Source: Serinicoccus sediminis (GTDB taxonomy: Bacteria > Actinomycetota > Actinomycetes > Actinomycetales > Dermatophilaceae). Taken from it: a DNA stretch of 37,563 nt. The position numbers and the translations under genes were made by a program. The DNA lies in NCBI RefSeq assembly GCF_004153545.1, contig NZ_SDVA01000023.1:1-37563 (forward strand), given 5' to 3'. Of this stretch, positions 28,767 to 37,370 are shown in pieces (the stretch's first letter is position 1; every line of letters begins with the position of its first letter). The notes under the pieces are model-generated. The model saw only the letters and a list, made by a program, of their open reading frames with translations. It was not told where the DNA came from and searched no databases.

Positions 28767-29234
28767 TCAGCCCTGCGGGGGCAGCGTCCCGTCGGCCTCG
28801 TAGGCGCTCACCATGTCGATGCGCCGCTGGTGCCGCGCGTCCCCGGAGAAGTCGGTCGCCAGGAAGGTGGCGACGATCTCCCGCGCCTCGTCGGTGCTGT
28901 GCATGCGCGCGCCGAGCGAGACGACCTGCGCGTCGTTGTGCTCCCGGGCGAGCCGGGCCAGCTCGGGCCGGTAGGCCAGGGCCGCCCGGATGCCGACGAC
29001 CTTGTTGGCCGCCATCTGCTCCCCGTTGCCGGACCCGCCGAGCACGATGCCGAGGGAGCCCTGCTCCTCGGCCACCGCCCGTGCGGCCCGCAGCACGTAG
29101 ACGGGGTAGTCGTCCTGGGGGTCGAGATCCAGGGGTCCGTGGTCGACCACGTCGTGGCCCTGCTCGGTGAGCCACGTGACCAGGTCGCGCTGCAGCTCGT
29201 AGGCCGCGTGGTCACCGCCGATGTGCACCCGCAT
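28767..29234 (-). CDS. rpiB: Ribose-5-phosphate isomerase B (M. tuberculosis type)
   Basis: A 155-residue RpiB/LacA-family isomerase that interconverts ribose-5-phosphate and ribulose-5-phosphate. HIGGDHAAYELQ is the phosphate-binding start. The loop LGGSGNGEQMAANKV has Glu72 and no catalytic Cys, as in M. tuberculosis RpiB, where Glu75 replaces the E. coli-type Cys. A GAGGAGG ribosome site lies 5 nt upstream of the ATG. It is co-transcribed with the DsbA-fold gene 10 nt upstream. Confidence 0.93.
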   Translation of the reverse strand: MRVHIGGDHAAYELQRDLVTWLTEQGHDVVDHGPLDLDPQDDYPVYVLRAARAVAEEQGSLGIVLGGSGNGEQMAANKVVGIRAALAYRPELARLAREHNDAQVVSLGARMHSTDEAREIVATFLATDFSGDARHQRRIDMVSAYEADGTLPPQG

Positions 29235-29244
29235 GCCGGCCTCC

Positions 29245-29898
29245 TCAGCTGAAGTCCGGGCCCACGGTGCGGGTCCGCTTCATCTCGTAGAAGCCGGGGG
29301 TCTGCGCGACGAGCAGGCAGCCGTCCCACAGCCGGCCGGCGGCCTCGCCCTTGGGCGCCGGGGTGACGACCGGACCGAAGAACGCGATGTCCTCCACCCG
29401 GACGACCGGCGTGCCCACGTCGTCGCCGACGAGGTCGATGGCCCGCTGGTGGCTCGCCCGCAGCGTCTCGTCGTAGGCCTCGCTCCCGCCCGCCTGGGTC
29501 AGGGCCGGGTCCAGACCCAGCTCGTCGAGCACCTCGGCGGTGATGGTGTCGAGCTCCTCGCTGCCGCGTCCCTCGAGGTGGATGCGCTGACCGTAGGCGT
29601 CGTACATCTTCCGGCGCAGGTCGTTGGCCTCGTCCGCGGGCAGGTCGGCGGTGGCCGCGACGATGGTCCGGACCGGGCCCCAGGCGCGGTCGAGCATGGC
29701 GCGGTAGCCCTCGTCGAGGTCGCGCCCCTCGTTGAGCACGGACAGGCTCATGACCGAGAAGGTGATCTCCAGGTTGCGCACCTCCGCGGCCTCCAGCAGC
29801 CAGCGGGAGGTCATCCAGGCCCAGGGGCAGGCCGGGTCGAAGAACATCTCGGCGTGCGTCGTCTCACCGGACTGGGCAGGTGCTTCGTGATGCGTCAT
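29245..29898 (-). CDS. Rv2466c-like mycothiol-type DsbA-fold oxidoreductase
   Basis: A 217-residue DsbA-fold thioredoxin-superfamily protein. The active-site region is FFDPACPWAWMTSRWLLEA, with Cys24 but Ala in place of the second Cys of the CPWC motif of M. tuberculosis Rv2466c. That leaves a monothiol centre. Later motifs match the family: GTPVVRVEDIAFFGPV and a C-terminal FYEMKRTRTVGP. It probably uses mycothiol to reduce nitro or disulfide substrates in the cytosol (inference). The ATG at 29898 precedes the conserved start. It lies upstream of rpiB in a two-gene operon. Confidence 0.85.
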   Translation of the reverse strand: MTHHEAPAQSGETTHAEMFFDPACPWAWMTSRWLLEAAEVRNLEITFSVMSLSVLNEGRDLDEGYRAMLDRAWGPVRTIVAATADLPADEANDLRRKMYDAYGQRIHLEGRGSEELDTITAEVLDELGLDPALTQAGGSEAYDETLRASHQRAIDLVGDDVGTPVVRVEDIAFFGPVVTPAPKGEAAGRLWDGCLLVAQTPGFYEMKRTRTVGPDFS

Positions 29899-29965
29899 GC
29901 GACCATCGTGTCACGGCATACCCTGACCTTCAGCCGCACCTGACGCTCGACGAGGAGACATCTGC

Positions 29966-32566
29966 ATGCCCGGGACCAACCTGACCCGTGACGAGGCCGC
30001 CGAGCGTTCGACGCTCCTCCGGACCGAGTCCTACGACGTGGTCCTGGACCTCGCCCGCGGGCCGGAGACCTTCGCCACGAGCAGCACCGTGCGCTTCACC
30101 TGCACGCGGCCGGGCGGGTCCACCTGGATCGACTTCGTCGGGCCCTCGGTCGAGCGCGTCGTGCTCAACGGCACCGAGCTCGACCCGGCCCGGTCGGTGT
30201 CCGACGGGCGGATCACCCTGCCGGACCTCGCGGAGACCAACGAGCTGGTCGTCGAGGCGACCGGCGCCTACATGAACACCGGCGAGGGCCTGCACCGGTT
30301 CGTCGACCCGGCCGACGGCGAGGTCTACCTCTACACCCAGTTCGAGGTCCCGGACAGCCGGCGGATGTACCCCGTCTTCGAGCAGCCCGACCTCAAGGCC
30401 ACCTTCGCCTTCACCGTGACGGCACCCGCGCACTGGCAGGTCATCTCCAACGAGCCCACCCCCGAGCCGACGCCCGCCGGGCGGACCGATGACGCCGACG
30501 GCGTCGACACCGCGACCTGGGCGTTCCCCGCCACCGCGCGCATCTCGTCCTACATCACCGCGCTGGTCGCCGGGCCGTACGACGTCGTCCGTGACTCGGT
30601 GAGCACGCGGGCCGGCGAGGTGCCGCTGGGCGTCTTCTGCCGACGCAGCCTCACCCCGCACCTGGACGCGGACAACATCCTCGACGTCACCAAGAAGGGG
30701 TTCGCCTTCTTCGAGGAGGAGTTCGACTGCGCCTACCCGTTCACGAAGTACGACCAGATCTTCACGCCGGAGTACAACATGGGCGCGATGGAGAACGCGG
30801 GCTGCGTGACCATCGTCGAGAACTACGTCTTCCGGTCCAAGGTGACCGAGGCGATCGTGGAGCGCCGGGCCCTCACCATCCTGCACGAGCTGGCCCACAT
30901 GTGGTTCGGCGACCTCGTGACCATGACGTGGTGGGACGACCTGTGGCTCAACGAGAGCTTCGCCGAGTGGGCCTCGACGACGGCCCAGGCCGAGGCGACG
31001 CGGTGGACCGACGCCTGGACCACCTTCGGCACCGCCGAGAAGGCGTGGGCCTACCGGCAGGACCAGCTGTCCTCCACCCACCCGGTGGCCGCGGACATGG
31101 TCGACCTGGCCGCCGTCGAGGTGAACTTCGACGGCATCACCTACGCCAAGGGCGCCTCGGTGCTCAAGCAGCTCGTGGCCTACGTGGGGCGCGAGCCGTT
31201 CCGCGACGGGCTGCGCGCCTACTTCGCCAAGCACGCGTGGGGCAACACCACCCTGCGCGACCTGCTCGTCGAGCTCGAGGCGACCAGCGGGCGGGACCTG
31301 AGCTCGTGGAGCCAGGTCTGGCTCGAGACCGCCGGCGTCAACACGCTCACGCCCGAGGTCGAGGTGGCGCAGGACGGCACCATCACCTCGTTGGCGATCG
31401 TGCAGACCACGCCGTCAGAGCACCCCACCCAGCGCCCGCACCGGCTCGCGGTCGGCTGCTACGACCTCGTGGACGGGGCGCTGCGCCGCAGCCACCGGGT
31501 CGAGCTCGACGTGGACGGGGAGCGCACCGAGGTGCCCGAGCTGGTGGGGCGTCCGATGCCCGACCTGCTGCTCGTCAACGACGACGACCTCGCCTACGCC
31601 AAGATCCGGCTCGACGAGCACTCGCTCGCCACGGCCCTGGAGCACCTGCGGGCGTTCGAGGAGTCGCTGCCGCGGGCGCTCGTCCTCGGCGCGGCGTGGG
31701 ACATGACGCGGGACGGCGAGATGGCCGCGAGCGACTACGTGCGCCTCGTGCTCACCGCGCTCCCGGGCGAGACCGACTCGACCCTGCTGCGCGTGCTCAT
31801 CCAGCAGGTGAGCGCCGCCGCGCTCACCTACACCGCGCCCGAGCACCGCGAGGCCGTGGTCGCGCAGCTGACCGCCGGGCTGCGGGAGAGCACCCTCGGC
31901 GCCGACGCCGGCAGCGACGCCCAGCTGCAGCTGGTGACGGCGTGGTCCTCGTTCGCCCGGTCCGAGGAGGACCTCGCCCTGGTGCGGGGCCTGCTGACGG
32001 GGGAGCGCGAGCTGGCCGGGCTGACCGTCGACCAGGACATGCGCTGGACGCTGCTCACCGCCCTCGCGACGGCCGGGGCGGCCGGCGAGGACGAGATCGC
32101 CGCCGAGCGCGAGCGCGACAACACCGCGACCGGCAACGAGAAGGCCGCCCGGGCGCGGGCCGCGGTGCCGACCGCGGAGGCGAAGGAGACCGCGTGGGTC
32201 GACGCGGTGGAGACCGCCGGCCTGTCCAACTCGGTGCTGGCCGCGATGGCCCTCGGCTTCGGGCGGGTGCACGACGAGACGCTGCTGCGCCCCTTCGTCG
32301 AGCGCTACCACGACGTGGTCGGGCAGGTGTGGGACGAGCGCACGCACCACATCGCCGAGTCGCTGGCGGTGGGCTTCTACCCCCTCGCGGTTGCCTCCCC
32401 CGAGCTGCTGCAGGCCAGCGAGTCCTGGCTGGAGGCGCACCCGGACGCCTCGAACAGCCTGCGCCGCACGGTGGCGGAGAACCGCGACGCCGTCGCCCGT
32501 GCCCTGCGCGCCCAGGCCACCGACGCCCAGACCCAGACCCCGACCCCGACCCCGACCCAGGGCTAG
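29966..32566 (+). CDS. pepN: Aminopeptidase N (M1 family zinc metallopeptidase)
   Basis: An 866-residue cytosolic aminopeptidase. The exopeptidase motif GAMEN is in YNMGAMENAGCVTI. The zinc site is HELAH (307-311) with Glu330 in NESFAEW. Domain order is the beta-saddle, the catalytic thermolysin-like domain, then the helical C-terminal domain. The last residues are a Gln/Thr/Pro low-complexity tail from a GACCCC-type hexanucleotide repeat (about 32529-32576). A GAGGAG ribosome site lies 8 nt before the ATG. A 22-bp array begins 18 nt after the stop. Confidence 0.96.
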   Translation: MPGTNLTRDEAAERSTLLRTESYDVVLDLARGPETFATSSTVRFTCTRPGGSTWIDFVGPSVERVVLNGTELDPARSVSDGRITLPDLAETNELVVEATGAYMNTGEGLHRFVDPADGEVYLYTQFEVPDSRRMYPVFEQPDLKATFAFTVTAPAHWQVISNEPTPEPTPAGRTDDADGVDTATWAFPATARISSYITALVAGPYDVVRDSVSTRAGEVPLGVFCRRSLTPHLDADNILDVTKKGFAFFEEEFDCAYPFTKYDQIFTPEYNMGAMENAGCVTIVENYVFRSKVTEAIVERRALTILHELAHMWFGDLVTMTWWDDLWLNESFAEWASTTAQAEATRWTDAWTTFGTAEKAWAYRQDQLSSTHPVAADMVDLAAVEVNFDGITYAKGASVLKQLVAYVGREPFRDGLRAYFAKHAWGNTTLRDLLVELEATSGRDLSSWSQVWLETAGVNTLTPEVEVAQDGTITSLAIVQTTPSEHPTQRPHRLAVGCYDLVDGALRRSHRVELDVDGERTEVPELVGRPMPDLLLVNDDDLAYAKIRLDEHSLATALEHLRAFEESLPRALVLGAAWDMTRDGEMAASDYVRLVLTALPGETDSTLLRVLIQQVSAAALTYTAPEHREAVVAQLTAGLRESTLGADAGSDAQLQLVTAWSSFARSEEDLALVRGLLTGERELAGLTVDQDMRWTLLTALATAGAAGEDEIAAERERDNTATGNEKAARARAAVPTAEAKETAWVDAVETAGLSNSVLAAMALGFGRVHDETLLRPFVERYHDVVGQVWDERTHHIAESLAVGFYPLAVASPELLQASESWLEAHPDASNSLRRTVAENRDAVARALRAQATDAQTQTPTPTPTQG

Positions 32567-32584
32567 ACCCAGACCTATACCCCC

Positions 32585-32716
32585 GCACAGGACGCGCGCC
32601 CAGGCCGCACAGGACGCGTGGTCCGACCACTCCGGACGCGCGCCCGGGCCGCACAGGACGCGTCGCCCGACCACTCCGGACGCGTCGCCCGACGACTCCG
32701 GACGCGGGTTCGGCGT
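32585..32716 (+). repeat. 22-bp tandem repeat array 3 (6 units, mixed subtypes)
   Basis: Units start at 32585, 32607, 32629, 32651, 32673 and 32695. Three begin GCACAGGACGCG and three begin ACTCCGGACGCG, interleaved, so the array mixes two subtypes. The orientation is GGACGCG in the sense of pepN. A unit such as 32607 has GGAC-GCGTG-GTCC self-complementarity. Confidence 0.9.
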
Positions 32717-32760
32717 CCTGATGTGCGCCGATCCACACCCCGGTCTGCCGCCGGCCTTCA

Positions 32761-32768
32761 TCCACAGG
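32761..32768 (+). other. TCCACAGG motif upstream of the AbiEi-like gene
   Basis: TTCATCCACAGGAT contains the octamer that also lies upstream of the DUF559 gene (7915, opposite strand). It is close to a DnaA-box core (TCATCCACA) and 50 bp before the start codon. Confidence 0.4.
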
Positions 32769-32818
32769 ATGGTCCAGAGGCCTGGTCGTGCCCGTGGTCG
32801 AGACAGAGGCTGAGTGGC

Positions 32819-33910
32819 ATGGACCTCGCCGCCCTGCCCTCGGTCTTCAGCCGCCGGTTCGCCCTCGATTCCGGTATGTCGTCCCGCGAGCTCACCGAGC
32901 TGCTCCTGCTCGGCGAGCTCGCGCGGGAGTCGAGGAGCTGGTTCCGCCGGCCCCGTGCCGGCGTGCAGCCCGGTCAGGAGGAGTGGCAGCGGGTGCAGGG
33001 CGAGCACCTCGACCGCCTGCAGTGTCAGCTGCAACGCTTCCCCGGGCACGTGGCCAGCCATACCAGCGCCGCCCTGCTGCACGGGCTCGCCGTCACGGTC
33101 TCCCCCGACGCCCCGGTCGAGCTGACCGTCCTCGAGGGCGCGCAACGATCCCGGACGCTGCCCGGCGTGATCCTGCACCACTGCGACTCCGCCGGCACGG
33201 AGGTCGCCGTCGTGGACGGGCTGCGCACCACCGACCTGCTCAGGACGGTCGCCGACACCGCGCGCACCCGCCGGCTCCCGCACTCGACGGCACTGGTGGA
33301 CGACGTCCTGCGCCGGGGCATGCTGACCACGTCCGACCTGCGCAAGCAGCTCGACCAGCAGAAGCGGTGGAGGGGACGCCCCAAGGCCGTCGCCGCGCTC
33401 GCGTTGTCCGATCCGCGGCGCGAGACCTGGCTGGAGTCGTTCTCCTTCGTCACGTTGCACGAGCGCGGGCTCCCGATCCCGCTCTCCCAGGTCGACATCT
33501 TCGACGAGGACGGCAGGTTCCTCGGCAGGACGGACGGGCTGCAGCCGGAGTCCGCGTCGTTCTACGAGGCGGACGGGCGTGGCAAGTACTTCCTCGACCA
33601 GTCCGAGACCGTCTCACCCGAGCAGTCGGTCCGTGGCCGCCTGGAGGCCGAGCAGCGCCGGCACGGTTGGCTCTGCGGGATCGGTCTGCGCGGGGTGCGC
33701 TGGACCAGCGACGAGATCATCGGTGACCCGGAGTCGGTGGCGAGCCGCGCGAAGCAGGTGCTCGGACCCCCACCGGCACCCGTCCGAGGGTATGCCGTGT
33801 GGAACGGCGAGCGCCGTCGTCTGCCGTTCTCCGCGGACCGTCCGGCGGTCGACCTGGAGCAGATCTACGTCACCCGCCGCATGCGTGAGCGGGCACGCCG
33901 TACCTCCTGA
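32819..33910 (+). CDS. AbiEi-like/DUF559-related protein of unknown function
   Basis: A 363-residue protein. The N-terminal part (SRRFALDSGMSSRELTELLLLGEL) resembles the winged-helix AbiEi-type antitoxin domain. It continues with SHTSAALLHGLAV and a LRTTDLLRTVADTARTRRLPHSTALVDDVLRRG segment typical of these proteins. The C-terminal part (QVDIFDEDGRFLGRTDGL, then EADGRGKYF) is a Vsr/DUF559-like core in which Asp and Glu-x-Asp-Gly survive but the region is divergent. No AbiEii nucleotidyltransferase toxin is adjacent. The ATG at 32819 begins the conserved region. 22-bp arrays lie on both sides, and it is a distant relative of the gene at 7965. Confidence 0.7.
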   Translation: MDLAALPSVFSRRFALDSGMSSRELTELLLLGELARESRSWFRRPRAGVQPGQEEWQRVQGEHLDRLQCQLQRFPGHVASHTSAALLHGLAVTVSPDAPVELTVLEGAQRSRTLPGVILHHCDSAGTEVAVVDGLRTTDLLRTVADTARTRRLPHSTALVDDVLRRGMLTTSDLRKQLDQQKRWRGRPKAVAALALSDPRRETWLESFSFVTLHERGLPIPLSQVDIFDEDGRFLGRTDGLQPESASFYEADGRGKYFLDQSETVSPEQSVRGRLEAEQRRHGWLCGIGLRGVRWTSDEIIGDPESVASRAKQVLGPPPAPVRGYAVWNGERRRLPFSADRPAVDLEQIYVTRRMRERARRTS

Positions 33911-33930
33911 CCACGATTCATCTCCACCCG

Positions 33931-34150
33931 TTGCCGACCACGCGTCCGGTGCGGCCTGAGCGCGCGTCCGGTGCGGCCCTAGCGCGCGTCCGGTGCGGCC
34001 AGACCACGCGTCCGGTGCGTCCTGAGCGCGCGTCCGGTGCGGCCAGACCGCGCGTCCGGTGCGGCCAGACCGCGCGTCCGGTGCGTCCTGACCACGCGTC
34101 CGGTGCGGCCAGACCGCGCGTCCGGTGCGGCCCTAGCGCGCGTCCGGTGC
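33931..34150 (-). repeat. 22-bp tandem repeat array 4 (10 units)
   Basis: Ten plus-strand cores CGCGTCCGGTG begin at 33941 and recur every 22 bp without exception to 34139. Read from malQ the orientation is CACCGGACGCG, and the first unit encodes the malQ C-terminus (APDAR) and stop. Internal variation is confined mainly to the 10 bases between cores. Several units can form CCGGAC-GCGYG-GUCUGG hairpins in RNA. Confidence 0.95.
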
Positions 34151-36256
34151 GACGGCGCGGGCGATGCGGCGGGCGCTGCGCCAGGTGACGAGCTCGTCCA
34201 GCAGGACCGGTCGGCCGTCCGGCCCGGCGAGCGGCACCCTCCAGTTGGGGTACTCCTCGTCCGTCCCGGGCTGGTTGATGACCCGCGTGTCGCCGGCCAG
34301 GTCGCTGACGCTGACCCCGAGCAGCTTGGCCGGCGTCCGGGCCAGGAAGGCGTGCAGCGCCTCGACCTGCTCGGACACCTCGCCGCGTTCCCCCAGCAGA
34401 CCTCGCCGTCGGAGGTCGGTCAGCACCTCGTCCCGCGAGCGCTCCTCCTCCTCCTGCTCGACCTCCAACGGTCGGTCGAGCAGGCCCAGCCGGGAGCGCA
34501 GGTCGATGTGGACCCCCTCGAGGTAGCCGGCCGTGGGCGGCAGGTCGTGGGTGGTGACCGTGGCCAGGCACAGCTCGCGGTAGGCCTCCGGGTCCAGCAG
34601 CCGGCCGTCCCCGTCCCAGTCCCGCTCGAACCACAGGATCGAGGTGCCCATCACGCCGCGGTCGCGCAGGTAGTCCCGCACCCACGGCTCGACGGTGCCG
34701 AGGTCCTCCCCGACGACGACGGCGCCGGCCCGGTGCGCCTCCAGCAGCAGGATGCCGATCATCGCCTCGTGGTCGTAGCGCACGTAGGTGCCCTGGAACG
34801 GCTCGGCGCCCTGCGGGATCCACCACAGCCGGAACAGCCCGATGACGTGGTCGACCCGTAGCCCGCCGCTGTCGCGCAGGGCGGCCCGCACCATCTCGCG
34901 GTAGGGGGCATACCCGAGCTCGGCGAGCTTGTCCGGGCGCCACGGCGGCTGCGACCAGTCCTGACCGAGCTGGTTGTACTGGTCGGCCGGTGCCCCGACG
35001 GTGACTCCCCGGGCCAGCGCGTCACCCAGGCCCCACGCGTCGGCGCCGTCCGGGTGCACCCCGACCGCGAGGTCGGAGATGACGCCGAGCGACATCCCGG
35101 TGTCGAGCAGGTCGCGCTGCACCCGGGCGAGCTGCTGGTCCAGCACCCACTGCAGCCAGCAGTGGAACTCGACCTCGGTCGCGTGCTCCTGCCGGTATGC
35201 CTCGACCGCCTCCCCCCGGGCGTCCTGCAGCTCCTGCGGCCACTGCCGCCAGGACGTCCCGTGCTCCTGGGCGATGGCGCACCAGGTCGCGAAGTCGACG
35301 AGCCCCTGGCCCTCCCGCTCGACGTAGGCCTCGAAGGCCCGGGACCGGCGCAGGGACCGCGGCTGCCGGAAGACGAGCCGTAGCGCCGCCTGCTTGGCCG
35401 CCCACACCGGGTCGCGCTCGATGCTGTCGAGGGCGAGGTAGCGCTGCGCGTCGTCGGCGTGCCACTCGACGAGCTGGCGCTCGGCCGCGGACAGGTAGGC
35501 GACCTCGGGCACGTCCTCGACCCGGATGTAGACGGGGTTGACGAACCTGCGACTCGTCGGCAGGTAGGGCGAGGGCTCCATCTCGCCGACCGGCTCGGCC
35601 GCGTGCAGCGGGTTGACCAGCACGAAGTCCGCACCGAGCCCGGCCGCCCAGGCCCCCGCCTCGCCGAGGTCCGCGAGGTCGCCGATGCCCCACGACGCGG
35701 CCGAGCGCATGGCGTAGAGCTGGGTCATCAGGCCCCAGGCACGGGCGCCGTCCGCCTCCAGCCCGGCCGGCAGCTCCAGCCGGGTCGGGGTCACGACCAG
35801 CGGCATCCGGGCCTGCTCGCCCGCGGCGCGCACGACGACCTCGTGCCACCCCAGCGGCAGGTCGGTCGGCACGTCCAGCAGCACCCGCCGCACCGGGCGG
35901 CCGCCGACCTCGCGGTCCTCCTGCCCGGGCCGCAGACCCAGCGACCGCTCGTGGCCGTCCTCGGTCCGCAGCGTCGCCGTCGGCGGCTCCTGCTCGGTGA
36001 GGTGCACCGGGACGACCGGGGACGCGCCCCGCGCGACCACCGCGACGGCGGGCAGCAGCCGGTGCCACTCGCGCTCCTGCACCCGGGTCAGCTCGCGGTC
36101 GACGAAGTCGCCGGAGACGTCGACCCCGAGCGCCTCCAGCACGGCGACGACCGTCTCGTCGGGGACCTGCGCGTGGCGGCCCTGCCAGTCCCAGAACTCC
36201 GTCGCGATGCCGTAGGCGCCCGCCAGCTGGGCGAGGGCAGTGATGCTCTGCGTCAC
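34133..36256 (-). CDS. malQ: 4-alpha-glucanotransferase (amylomaltase)
   Basis: A 707-residue GH77 enzyme that transfers glucan chains in maltose/glycogen metabolism. An actinobacterial-type ~150-residue N-terminal beta-rich domain is followed by the barrel: MTQLYAMRSAASWGIGDLADL, NPLHAAEPVGEMEPSPYLP, the nucleophile region GGLRVDHVIGLFRLWWIP, the acid/base region VVVGEDLGTVEPWVRDYL, and TTHDLPPTAGYLEG. The GTG start at 36256 has GAAAGG about 10 nt upstream. The last residues APDAR and the stop are encoded by the first unit of repeat array 4, so the natural tail was altered by the repeat. Confidence 0.93.
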   Translation of the reverse strand: MTQSITALAQLAGAYGIATEFWDWQGRHAQVPDETVVAVLEALGVDVSGDFVDRELTRVQEREWHRLLPAVAVVARGASPVVPVHLTEQEPPTATLRTEDGHERSLGLRPGQEDREVGGRPVRRVLLDVPTDLPLGWHEVVVRAAGEQARMPLVVTPTRLELPAGLEADGARAWGLMTQLYAMRSAASWGIGDLADLGEAGAWAAGLGADFVLVNPLHAAEPVGEMEPSPYLPTSRRFVNPVYIRVEDVPEVAYLSAAERQLVEWHADDAQRYLALDSIERDPVWAAKQAALRLVFRQPRSLRRSRAFEAYVEREGQGLVDFATWCAIAQEHGTSWRQWPQELQDARGEAVEAYRQEHATEVEFHCWLQWVLDQQLARVQRDLLDTGMSLGVISDLAVGVHPDGADAWGLGDALARGVTVGAPADQYNQLGQDWSQPPWRPDKLAELGYAPYREMVRAALRDSGGLRVDHVIGLFRLWWIPQGAEPFQGTYVRYDHEAMIGILLLEAHRAGAVVVGEDLGTVEPWVRDYLRDRGVMGTSILWFERDWDGDGRLLDPEAYRELCLATVTTHDLPPTAGYLEGVHIDLRSRLGLLDRPLEVEQEEEERSRDEVLTDLRRRGLLGERGEVSEQVEALHAFLARTPAKLLGVSVSDLAGDTRVINQPGTDEEYPNWRVPLAGPDGRPVLLDELVTWRSARRIARAVAPDAR

Positions 36257-36381
36257 GAGGGTCGAACCTTTCGCAGGGGACGGTCGAGCACAGTCTCTCA
36301 GGAGAGGGCCCCCGGGCCCTAGCGCCGCGACGGGGCGTCGTCCGCGGCCGGCGGGGGTGCAGGGGCACCTGCCCGGGCGAC

Positions 36382-36387
36382 GACAAT
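36382..36387 (+). promoter_or_regulatory. -10 element of mscS (leaderless)
   Basis: GACAAT ends 6 nt before the ATG at 36394, in the same GACAATG...GGTATG arrangement as valS. Confidence 0.5.
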
Positions 36388-36393
36388 GGGGGT

Positions 36394-37299
36394 ATGCCGA
36401 ATCTCGACGTGCCCTTCGACTCCTGGGGGTCGACCGTGGACTGGCTGCTCGGCGCGCCGCTGCGGATCGTCCTCATCCTCGTCTTCGCGATCATCGCCCG
36501 GTGGGCGGCGCACCGCGCGATCAAGGGGGTGGTCGAGCGCGCCGCGACGCGCGCCGACGACCACGAGCGGTCCTCGCTGGAGCGGGTCTTCGACTCGGCG
36601 GCCGGCGTGCGGAACGAGCGTCGGCGGCAGCGGGCGCTGACGATGGGCTCGCTGCTGCGCAGCATCGCCACCTTCACCATCGCCACGGTCGCGCTGCTGA
36701 CGATCATGGCCGAGCTGGGTATGCCGCTGGCACCCCTGCTGACCAGCGCCGGGATCGGCGGTGTCGCGCTCGGCTTCGGCGCCCAGTCGCTGGTCAAGGA
36801 CTTCCTGTCCGGCGTCTTCATGATCATCGAGGACCAGTACGGCGTCGGTGACTTCATCGACACCGGCGAGGCGGTCGGCACCGTCGAGGAGGTCAGCCTG
36901 CGGGTCACCCGGCTGCGCGACGCCAGCGGGGTCGTCTGGTTCATCCGCAACGGCGAGATCATCCGCATCGGCAACAAGAGTCAGGGCTGGGCGGTCGCGA
37001 CGATCGACATCCCGGTGGCCTACGACGAGGACCCGGCGCAGGTCATCCCGCTGCTGCGCGAGGTCACCGCCCAGGTGTATGCCGACCCCGACTGGTCCGG
37101 CAAGCTCCTGGAGGAGCCCACGGTGGCCGGCGTGGAGTCGGTCTCCGGCGGCACGATGACGCTGCGCATCTTCGCCAAGTGCCGGCCCGGCGAGCAGTGG
37201 GGTGTGCCCCGCGTCATCCGCGAGCGGGCCAAGGAGCGCTTCGACACCGAGGGCGTCCGCGGCCCGCGCATCACCCCCTTCGGGGACGCGCAGGTCTGA
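36394..37299 (+). CDS. MscS-family small-conductance mechanosensitive channel
   Basis: A 301-residue membrane protein. The first helix is at about residues 20-40, a charged loop follows, then the second and third helices. The third holds the pore signature AGIGGVALGFGAQSLVKDFLSGVFMIIEDQYGVGDFI. The beta domain (GTVEEVSLRVTRLRDASG, IRNGEI, IGNKSQGW) and the alpha/beta cage follow. It opens on osmotic downshock. No Shine-Dalgarno is present; a -10 box 6 nt upstream implies a leaderless mRNA. It is divergent from malQ. Confidence 0.92.
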   Translation: MPNLDVPFDSWGSTVDWLLGAPLRIVLILVFAIIARWAAHRAIKGVVERAATRADDHERSSLERVFDSAAGVRNERRRQRALTMGSLLRSIATFTIATVALLTIMAELGMPLAPLLTSAGIGGVALGFGAQSLVKDFLSGVFMIIEDQYGVGDFIDTGEAVGTVEEVSLRVTRLRDASGVVWFIRNGEIIRIGNKSQGWAVATIDIPVAYDEDPAQVIPLLREVTAQVYADPDWSGKLLEEPTVAGVESVSGGTMTLRIFAKCRPGEQWGVPRVIRERAKERFDTEGVRGPRITPFGDAQV

Positions 37300-37370
37300 C
37301 CCCCCTGCCGCAGCGATCCCGCCCAGCGCTCCGCCGAGAGCACAGCCCGCGGGTTTGGCACGATGGGTCG

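Noticed and set aside
32819-33910. Complete type IV AbiE toxin-antitoxin system
   Set aside because: Only an AbiEi-like protein is present; no AbiEii nucleotidyltransferase follows, and malQ is convergent.
33931-34150. CRISPR array
   Set aside because: Units are contiguous 22-mers with no unique spacers, no leader and no cas genes nearby.
36305-36320. Terminator in the malQ-mscS region
   Set aside because: The AGGGCCC/GGGCCCT palindrome has a 2-nt centre, and the genes are divergent, so no transcript should end there. It could be an operator, but nothing supports a specific one.
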